NCBI GenBank assembly: GCA_024959975.1
Contig: JANXFM010000096.1
Span: forward strand, 1-26,246
Length of the DNA: 26,246 bases
Origin: Flavobacteriales bacterium
GTDB taxonomy: Bacteria; Bacteroidota; Bacteroidia; Flavobacteriales; UBA7430
Direction of reading: 5' to 3'
Shown piece after piece: positions 7,793 to 12,769 of this stretch. A program made the translations under genes and the position numbers. The notes beneath the pieces are model-generated. The model saw only the letters and a program-made list of their open reading frames with translations, was not told the DNA's origin and ran no database searches. Numbering within the stretch: position 1 is the stretch's first letter; the number at the start of each line of letters is the position of its first letter.

Positions 7793-8350
7793 ATGAATCA
7801 AATCATATTACTTATACCCTTATTTTGGAATTGTTTCTCATATGCACAAATCCCCGACAGCACAGTAGTTGATGGAGAAAAAATTGCCACAGAACTCTTA
7901 AATGAGATTACACTTACACCACTAAACTTAAACGACAAAGAACGGGTACAATATTATCGTTTGCGAAAAAAAGTACACAAAGTTTACCCCTATGCACAAA
8001 AAGCAAAAAAACAACTTCAAGAGATAGAAGAAGACTTTATGTATGTAGAATCTAAAAGACAAAAAAGAAGAATTTCAAAATTACACGACCGTTGGTTAAG
8101 AGAACATTTTACTGAAGACCTTAAACAACTTACCCGATCTGAGGGAAGAATACTCATTAAGCTCATTCACTACGAAACCGACATGAGTAGTTATGAACTC
8201 ATCAAAAAATATCGCAATGGTTTTAAAGCAATGCTGTGGCAAAGGTTAGCTAAATTTTATGATGGGAACCTTAAAACAACCTACCAACCCGACAAAATTC
8301 AAGAAGACGCTTGGATTGAACATGTTTTATGGCAAATGAAACTCGATTAA
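7793..8350 (+). CDS. DUF4294 domain-containing exported protein
   Basis: Function unknown. The 185-residue product begins with a cleavable signal peptide (about residues 1-19, ending SYAQ), so it is probably periplasmic. The rest matches my recollection of DUF4294, a domain common in Bacteroidetes: a charged helical segment beginning YRLRKKVHKVYPYAQKAKK, then RRISKLHDRWLREHF, RSEGRILIKLIHYETD and the tryptophan-containing C-terminal helices. Very basic, with coiled-coil propensity in the central helix. No catalytic residues are evident. It stands between trkH and slyD with intergenic gaps on both sides; its promoter is not obvious, since the CTGAG-type repeat occupies most of the upstream gap. 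Confidence 0.85.
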   Translation: MNQIILLIPLFWNCFSYAQIPDSTVVDGEKIATELLNEITLTPLNLNDKERVQYYRLRKKVHKVYPYAQKAKKQLQEIEEDFMYVESKRQKRRISKLHDRWLREHFTEDLKQLTRSEGRILIKLIHYETDMSSYELIKKYRNGFKAMLWQRLAKFYDGNLKTTYQPDKIQEDAWIEHVLWQMKLD

Positions 8351-8496
8351 AATAATATCTTTATACATCAGGCATCTTTCACACTTTTATTAATCATCCA
8401 TTGCAATTTCCCGTTTACAAATCTGAAGTATCGAAATATTTCATCATTTAGATGAATTAAACTCATATAAATATTCGCCAGACTTATTATTAAGCG

Positions 8497-8504
8497 TATT
8501 TTTG
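8497..8504 (+). promoter_or_regulatory. -7 box TATTTTTG of slyD
   Basis: Perfect TAnnTTTG match 17 bases before the slyD ATG, predicting a leader of about a dozen bases. At -33 only TTC is found. The rest of the 171-base gap after the DUF4294 gene shows nothing else. Confidence 0.65.
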
Positions 8505-8521
8505 CAAAAAATTTAATTCAA

Positions 8522-9025
8522 ATGAGTGAAGTAACACACAAAGTAATCTCTCTTGACTACAAATTGTTTAGAGACCATGCAGAAGGAGAAATGATTGAAA
8601 CTACTGAGGGTAAGCAACCTTTGGTGTTTTTATCAGGTGTTAGACAGATGATTCCGGAATTTGAAGCACAAGTCATTGACTTAAATGCTGGGGAAACATT
8701 CTCATTCGGCATTAAATCTGAAAACGCTTACGGAACAAGAACTGAAGAGGCCATTATTGAATTACCTCAGGATATGTTCAAACAAGAAGGTGAACTTATT
8801 AAAGAAGTTGCCGTTAACAATATCATTCCTTTACAAGATCAAAATGGTCAGGTTGTACCGGCTAAGGTGGTTTCTATCAATGAAGATACTGTAACAATGG
8901 ATGTAAACCATCCCTTGGCTGACCAAGACATACACTTTACAGGTTCTGTGGTAGAAATAAGAGAAGCAACGAAAGAAGAAGTTGAGCACGGTCACGTTCA
9001 CGGACCCGGTGGACACAATCACTAG
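8522..9025 (+). CDS. slyD: SlyD-type FKBP peptidyl-prolyl cis-trans isomerase
   Basis: Cytoplasmic prolyl isomerase and chaperone. The 167 residues follow the SlyD layout: N-terminal FKBP strand, LSGVRQMIPEFEAQVIDLNAGE, the ENAYGTR turn, an insert-in-flap chaperone domain (about 75-125, around LPQDMF to MDVNHPLA), then the FKBP closing strand IREATKEEVEHGHVHG. The C-terminal tail (155-167) holds five histidines, like the metal-binding tail of E. coli SlyD used in nickel delivery, though shorter and without cysteines. It has its own promoter and a strong terminator, so it is monocistronic. No hydrogenase or urease genes are near to support a nickel role, so general folding is the safer assignment. 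Confidence 0.93.
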   Translation: MSEVTHKVISLDYKLFRDHAEGEMIETTEGKQPLVFLSGVRQMIPEFEAQVIDLNAGETFSFGIKSENAYGTRTEEAIIELPQDMFKQEGELIKEVAVNNIIPLQDQNGQVVPAKVVSINEDTVTMDVNHPLADQDIHFTGSVVEIREATKEEVEHGHVHGPGGHNH

Positions 9026-9042
9026 CCTAACAAAGAATATCT

Positions 9043-9076
9043 AAATCTCTTCATTTCCCGAAGGGATTTTTTTTTT
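9043..9076 (+). terminator. Intrinsic terminator of slyD
   Basis: A 10-bp stem (AAATCTCTTC with GAAGGGATTT, one G-U pair), 7-nt loop, and a run of ten T beginning within the stem. Confidence 0.88.
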
Positions 9077-9101
9077 GCTGAACACAAAACACTAATTAAA
9101 G

Positions 9102-9109
9102 TATCTTTG
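9102..9109 (+). promoter_or_regulatory. -7 box TATCTTTG of the helicase gene, leaderless geometry
   Basis: The box is followed by CGCC and then the ATG at 9114, the same 4-nt spacing and the same box sequence as at queE. The nearest upstream TTG (9075-9077) is at a longer spacing than usual (24 nt). Confidence 0.7.
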
Positions 9110-9113
9110 CGCC

Positions 9114-10424
9114 ATGTCGCACGCAATAAAAAATCAAAAGAACATACTTAAGAAGTTGAGCATAGAAAAACTCAACGCTATGCAAGAAGAAGCCCAACTG
9201 GCTATTCACTCTTGCTCGGATATCATTTTACTTTCTCCTACAGGAACCGGTAAAACCCTAGCTTTCTTATTACCTGTCATAGCCGAATTAGACCCGGAAT
9301 GCGAAGAGGTTCAAGCATTAATTGTTGCTCCATCCAGAGAGTTAGCCATTCAGATTGAACAAGTACTTCGTGAAATGGGTTCCGGATATAAAACTTCTGT
9401 TGTGTATGGTGGTCGTTTGTTTTCTAAAGATAAAATCGATCTAAAACACCGCCCTGCTATTCTTGTAGGTACTCCAGGTAGAATTTCTGATCACATCAGA
9501 AGAAATACATTCTCTACATCAGCTATTAAAACTTTGGTTTTAGACGAATTTGACAAATCACTGGAAGTGGGTTTCGAAACTGAAATGAGCGACATATGCT
9601 CTGCGCTACCCAAGCTGAAAAAGAAAATATTGACCTCGGCGACACAGAAAGTTCGCGTTCCTAAATTTGTAGGTCTGACGAACCCTGTTTATATAAACTA
9701 CTTAAAAGAGGTCGAATCACAACTTGAAGTGAAAGCAATGATCTCTCCTTCAAAAGATAAATTAGAAACTCTAGTTCAGGCTCTCGATCATTTGGGAAAT
9801 CAACCGGGGATTATCTTCTGTAATTTCAAAGAGTCCATTCGCAGAGTAAGCGAACACCTAACAGCAAACAATATCAGCCATGGGTGTTTCTATGGAGGAA
9901 TGGAACAGAAAGATAGAGAACGTGCACTCATCAAATTCCGCAATGGAACACATCAGCTATTAATTGCAACAGATCTAGCTGCTCGAGGAATTGATGTACC
10001 CGAAATAAAATTTATCATCCACTATCATTTACCTATGCGTAGTCAAGAATTTACACATAGAAATGGGCGTACCGCAAGAATGAACAAAGAAGGAACAGCT
10101 TATGTCTTGTATTGGAAGGATGAAAAACTACCCGATTTCATAAGCAACTTGAAAGAGGAAAAACTTACTAAAGTTTTACCACCTGAAACAACTCGACGAA
10201 CTACGCTGTTTATTTCCGGTGGAAGAAAAGACAAAATTTCCAAGGGAGATATTGCCGGTTTATTCTTTAAGCAAGGTGGTCTTGTGGGAGATGAATTAGG
10301 CACTATTGAATTAAAGCAGGATTGTGCTTTTGTTTCCGTCCCGGATGAAAAAGCAACTAAACTTATTGATGTACTAAACAATAGTAAACTCAAAAAGAAA
10401 AAAATTAGAATAAGGATTATTTAG
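9114..10424 (+). CDS. DEAD-box-family RNA helicase with DEFD motif and DbpA-like C-terminal domain
   Basis: ATP-dependent RNA helicase, probably for ribosome assembly. Core motifs in order: SPTGTGKT (Walker A, 41-48), PSRELA (73-78), TPGR (120-123), DEFD in place of DEAD (144-147), SAT (175-177), ATDLAARGIDV (285-295) and HRNGRTAR (315-322). The last 75 or so residues (from RRTTLFISGGRKDKISKGD) resemble the DbpA RNA-binding domain, which in E. coli recognises hairpin 92 of 23S rRNA. That would fit the RNA-acting neighbours (rluF, csp genes, methyltransferase) but target specificity is inference. Starts at ATG 9114, four bases after its -7 box. No intrinsic terminator follows; the stop codon itself lies inside the first unit of a heptad repeat tract. 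Confidence 0.92.
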   Translation: MSHAIKNQKNILKKLSIEKLNAMQEEAQLAIHSCSDIILLSPTGTGKTLAFLLPVIAELDPECEEVQALIVAPSRELAIQIEQVLREMGSGYKTSVVYGGRLFSKDKIDLKHRPAILVGTPGRISDHIRRNTFSTSAIKTLVLDEFDKSLEVGFETEMSDICSALPKLKKKILTSATQKVRVPKFVGLTNPVYINYLKEVESQLEVKAMISPSKDKLETLVQALDHLGNQPGIIFCNFKESIRRVSEHLTANNISHGCFYGGMEQKDRERALIKFRNGTHQLLIATDLAARGIDVPEIKFIIHYHLPMRSQEFTHRNGRTARMNKEGTAYVLYWKDEKLPDFISNLKEEKLTKVLPPETTRRTTLFISGGRKDKISKGDIAGLFFKQGGLVGDELGTIELKQDCAFVSVPDEKATKLIDVLNNSKLKKKKIRIRII

Positions 10425-10486
10425 GTGCTAGGTATTAAGTACTAGGTATTAAGTACAAAGTATTTTAGTAGGTTAGTATTTTGGTA
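10421..10486 (+). repeat. Heptamer/octamer repeat tract C
   Basis: Six 7-bp units (TTAGGTG, CTAGGTA, TTAAGTA, CTAGGTA, TTAAGTA, CAAAGTA) include a perfect 14-bp tandem duplication at 10428-10455. Three 8-bp units follow (TTTTAGTA, GGTTAGTA, TTTTGGTA), so the period shifts from 7 to 8. The first unit contains the helicase stop codon. Confidence 0.8.
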
Positions 10487-10510
10487 GATTGGAAAAAATT
10501 GAACAACCAA

Positions 10511-10530
10511 CCCTTCAACAGGCTTAGGGA
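10511..10530 (-). repeat. CTGAG-type intergenic repeat, copy 3, inverted and degenerate
   Basis: The minus strand reads TCCCTAAGCCTGTTGAAGGG, differing at two of 18 positions from the core CCCTGAGCCTGTCGAAGG that can be assembled from the other two copies. Confidence 0.6.
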
Positions 10531-10544
10531 CATGGGAACAACTC

Positions 10545-10579
10545 CCACCAACTAACAACCAGCAACCACCAACAAGCAA
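10545..10579 (+). repeat. Heptamer repeat tract B2, abutting the rluF start codon
   Basis: Five 7-bp units: CCACCAA, CTAACAA, CCAGCAA, CCACCAA, CAAGCAA. The tract ends two bases before the rluF ATG, so it forms the whole proximal upstream region of that gene. It resembles tract B at 3472-3506, including an identical CTAACAA unit. Confidence 0.8.
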
Positions 10580-10581
10580 AA

Positions 10582-11322
10582 ATGGAAGAAATTCAACTTA
10601 AGAGAATCAATAAATACCTAAGCGAAGTAGGTTACTGCTCTCGCAGAGGTGCTGATAAACTTATTGAAGAAGGGAGGGTGACCATAAATGGTGTTGTACC
10701 GGAAAAGGGTACAAAAATAGCTCCCGGAGATAAAGTATGCGTCGATGGAGCGTTAATTTTACCACCAAAAGAAAAACACGTTTACATTGCTTTAAATAAA
10801 CCAAGGGGTATTGTTTGCACTACAGATATAAAAGCTGAAAAAGATAACATCATCGACTATATTGGACATCCCAAACGGATATTCCCGATAGGACGCTTAG
10901 ACAAACCTAGTGAAGGTTTAATCCTTTTAACTAGTGATGGTGATATCGTTAATAAAATTTTACGAGCCAGAAATAACCACGAAAAAGTCTATGAGGTAAG
11001 AGTTAATAAACCTATTACAAAAGATTTTATTCAAAAAATGGGTGATGGAATCCCTATTCTCGATACCGTCACTAAAAAATGTAAAGTAGAACAGATTGAT
11101 AAATTCTATTTCAAAATCACACTAACACAGGGATTAAACAGGCAAATCCGTAAAATGTGTGACTACCTAAACTACGAAGTTTACAAACTGAAACGCATTC
11201 GTATTATGAACATAAATCTAGACATTCCCTACGGAGAATGGAGAGATTTATCAGAAGAAGAAATGAAGGAAATTAATCGATTAACAGCCACTTCACATAA
11301 GTCTTTCGACTCAAATATGTAG
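10582..11322 (+). CDS. rluF: 23S rRNA pseudouridine synthase, RluF type
   Basis: Isomerises a uridine of 23S rRNA (U2604 in E. coli; RluF can also act on tRNA-Tyr) to pseudouridine. Domains: S4 RNA-binding domain (about 7-65, INKYLSEVGYCSRRGADKLI), then the RsuA-type catalytic domain with GRLDKPSEGL carrying the nucleophile Asp107. The stretches ILRARNNHEKVYEV, GIPILDTVTKKCKV and GLNRQIRKMCDYLNYEV match E. coli RluF closely from memory, so the subfamily call is fairly firm. Length 246, somewhat shorter than E. coli RluF at the C-terminus. The ATG at 10582 follows a heptad repeat tract by two bases; no TAnnTTTG box is visible in the gap after the helicase, so it may be read from the helicase promoter. 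Confidence 0.92.
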   Translation: MEEIQLKRINKYLSEVGYCSRRGADKLIEEGRVTINGVVPEKGTKIAPGDKVCVDGALILPPKEKHVYIALNKPRGIVCTTDIKAEKDNIIDYIGHPKRIFPIGRLDKPSEGLILLTSDGDIVNKILRARNNHEKVYEVRVNKPITKDFIQKMGDGIPILDTVTKKCKVEQIDKFYFKITLTQGLNRQIRKMCDYLNYEVYKLKRIRIMNINLDIPYGEWRDLSEEEMKEINRLTATSHKSFDSNM

Positions 11323-11385
11323 CAAAGCCAATAAATTGATAAACAATAAAATACCAACTAAAGCCCAATATTAAATTTATAAGAG

Positions 11386-11393
11386 TATCTTTG
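11386..11393 (+). promoter_or_regulatory. -7 box TATCTTTG of the csp cluster
   Basis: Perfect TAnnTTTG match, predicting a start near 11398 and a leader of about 20 bases before ATG 11418. This is far shorter than the long cold-sensing leader of E. coli cspA. No TTG at -33. Confidence 0.65.
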
Positions 11394-11417
11394 TTTTTAA
11401 AATTTACAAATTACACT

Positions 11418-11609
11418 ATGAACAAAGGAACAGTAAAGTTCTTCAATGAGTCTAAAGGTTTTGGATTTATTGTTGACGAAGAATCAAAAACAGAATACTT
11501 CGTGCACGTAACCGGATTAATCGATGAGGTTAATGAAGGTGATGCAGTTGAATTCGAATTACAAGAAGGTAGAAAAGGCTTAAACGCTGTAAACGTTAAA
11601 GCTGTTTAA
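11418..11609 (+). CDS. Cold-shock protein, tandem copy 1
   Basis: A 63-residue single cold-shock domain that binds single-stranded RNA and DNA and melts RNA secondary structure. RNP1 (KGFGFI, 13-18) and RNP2 (FVHV, 28-31) are intact; F8 and F9 take the places of W11 and F12 of E. coli CspA. The frame extends to a TTG at 11391, but that lies in the promoter box, and the ATG at 11418 gives exactly the length of the two sister copies. First of three genes repeating at an exact 202-bp period with 10-bp spacers, sharing one promoter and one terminator. Confidence 0.96.
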   Translation: MNKGTVKFFNESKGFGFIVDEESKTEYFVHVTGLIDEVNEGDAVEFELQEGRKGLNAVNVKAV

Positions 11610-11619
11610 TCGTACCACT

Positions 11620-11811
11620 ATGAACAAAGGAACAGTAAAATTTTACAATGAATCTAAAGGTTTTGGGTTTATTGTTGATGATGAATCAAAAACTGAATAT
11701 TTCGTACACGTAACCGGCTTAATTGACGAAGTTAACGAAGGTGAAGCAGTTGAATTCGAATTACAAGAAGGTAGAAAAGGTTTAAACGCTGTAAACGTTA
11801 AAGCTATTTAA
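11620..11811 (+). CDS. Cold-shock protein, tandem copy 2
   Basis: 63 residues, differing from copy 1 at four positions: F9Y, E21D, D42E, V63I. The F9Y change falls on an aromatic residue that in CspA-type domains stacks on nucleic acid bases, so this copy could bind RNA slightly differently; this is inference. The spacer before it (TCGTACCACT) and the one after (TCGCACCGTT) are alike, showing that the duplication unit included the spacer. Nothing suggests decay. Confidence 0.96.
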   Translation: MNKGTVKFYNESKGFGFIVDDESKTEYFVHVTGLIDEVNEGEAVEFELQEGRKGLNAVNVKAI

Positions 11812-11821
11812 TCGCACCGTT

Positions 11822-12013
11822 ATGAACAAAGGAACAGTAAAGTTTTTCAATGAATCTAAAGGTTTTGGATTTATTGTAGATGAAGAGTCTAAAACTGAAT
11901 ATTTCGTACACGTAACAGGTTTAATCGATGAGATTAACGAAAGTGACGTTGTTGAATTCGAATTACAAGAAGGTAAAAAAGGTTTAAACGCTGTAAACGT
12001 TAAAACCGTTTAA
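11822..12013 (+). CDS. Cold-shock protein, tandem copy 3
   Basis: 63 residues, differing from copy 1 at V38I, G41S, A43V, R52K and A62T, and from copy 2 at nine positions. Its changes cluster in the loop between strands 3 and 4 rather than in the RNP motifs, which are unchanged. Last gene of the cluster; a strong terminator follows 28 bases after its stop codon. Confidence 0.96.
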   Translation: MNKGTVKFFNESKGFGFIVDEESKTEYFVHVTGLIDEINESDVVEFELQEGKKGLNAVNVKTV

Positions 12014-12041
12014 TCAGTACTTTTTTTAACTTATAGATTAC

Positions 12042-12071
12042 AAAGCCTGTCAAATTTGACAGGCTTTTTTT
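12042..12071 (+). terminator. Intrinsic terminator of the csp cluster
   Basis: Perfect 13-bp inverted repeat (AAAGCCTGTCAAA at 12042-12054 and its complement at 12055-12067) with a T run at 12065-12071; the innermost bases form the loop. Confidence 0.93.
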
Positions 12072-12117
12072 ATACTTATATCCGTCATAAAAAATATTAA
12101 TAAATCTCCCATTTCAC

Positions 12118-12125
12118 TATATTAG
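12118..12125 (+). promoter_or_regulatory. Probable -7 box TATATTAG of the RNA methyltransferase gene
   Basis: One mismatch to TAnnTTTG. It is separated from ATG 12130 by four bases (TCAA), the same spacing as three perfect boxes in this window, which supports the call despite the mismatch. Confidence 0.5.
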
Positions 12126-12129
12126 TCAA

Positions 12130-12645
12130 ATGGCTGAATATATCAAATCAAGAACATTTTTTGAGAAAAGCGATGCGGGTAAAAAAAACAAATCACACCC
12201 TATTATAGTATGCTGGAAACTCAATACACCTAATAATTTAGGTAGCATTTTACGTCTGGCAGATAATATGGCTTGCGAAAAAGTTCTTTTTGTAAATGAT
12301 AAGCCCACTTTTAGAGATCGAAATATTAAAAAAACCGCTCAATCAAGCTTTAAAGCCGTAGAATGGCATTTCTGTACTCCGGAAAATTGGAAGCAACACA
12401 TCCCCAACGATTACAAACACATTGCCATAGAAACAGCTGAACCTTCATCTGATCTGTATGAGTCTAAATTACCTGAAAAAACGGTTTTTTTTGTAGGAAA
12501 TGAAAAAGTCGGTATTGACGACAGCCTTTTAAAAGAATGCGAAAAATCAATTTACATACCGATGAAAGGCCATAATAAATCGATGAATGTAAGCCATGCA
12601 CTTACCATTGTTCTTGGGGAGTGGCTACGGCAAAATTATTATTAG
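12130..12645 (+). CDS. SpoU/TrmH-family RNA 2'-O-ribose methyltransferase
   Basis: SPOUT-class enzyme that uses S-adenosylmethionine to methylate a ribose 2'-hydroxyl in tRNA or rRNA. All three family motifs are visible in the 171 residues: motif 1 NTPNNLGSILR (32-42, with the catalytic-type Asn and Arg), motif 2 FVGNEKVG (121-128), and motif 3 IPMKGHNKSMNVSHA (143-157), which forms the trefoil-knot cofactor site. There is no extra N-terminal substrate-binding domain, so it is a minimal TrmH/TrmL-like protein and the target base cannot be predicted. It follows the csp terminator and is therefore a separate unit, probably with a leaderless mRNA. No terminator follows; tract D and a CTGAG-type repeat do. 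Confidence 0.92.
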   Translation: MAEYIKSRTFFEKSDAGKKNKSHPIIVCWKLNTPNNLGSILRLADNMACEKVLFVNDKPTFRDRNIKKTAQSSFKAVEWHFCTPENWKQHIPNDYKHIAIETAEPSSDLYESKLPEKTVFFVGNEKVGIDDSLLKECEKSIYIPMKGHNKSMNVSHALTIVLGEWLRQNYY

Positions 12646-12656
12646 TGACCGGAGAA

Positions 12657-12691
12657 GTTTTGAGTTTTAAGTTTTGAGTTATAAGTTGATT
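12657..12691 (+). repeat. Heptamer repeat tract D (GTTTTGA / GTTTTAA)
   Basis: Units GTTTTGA, GTTTTAA, GTTTTGA, GTTATAA, GTTGATT; the first four make two 14-bp copies with one mismatch. Begins 11 bases after the methyltransferase stop codon. Confidence 0.78.
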
Positions 12692-12724
12692 TTAAAATCA
12701 TTTTGGTGATAAGTAGTTTTATGA

Positions 12725-12751
12725 GTTGTCACTCTGAGCCTGTCGAAGAGC
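12725..12751 (+). repeat. CTGAG-type intergenic repeat, copy 2 (uninterrupted)
   Basis: Contains CACTCTGAGCCTGTCGAAG, the simplest form of the element also found at 7726-7769 (with insertion) and 10511-10530 (inverted). It lies between the convergent methyltransferase and comEC genes, 33 bases from heptad tract D. Confidence 0.7.
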
Positions 12752-12769
12752 GAACAACTCAACCATCAA

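Noticed and set aside
11391..11417. TTG-started extension of the first cold-shock gene
   Set aside because: The TTG is part of the TATCTTTG promoter box, and the two sister copies both start at the equivalent of ATG 11418.
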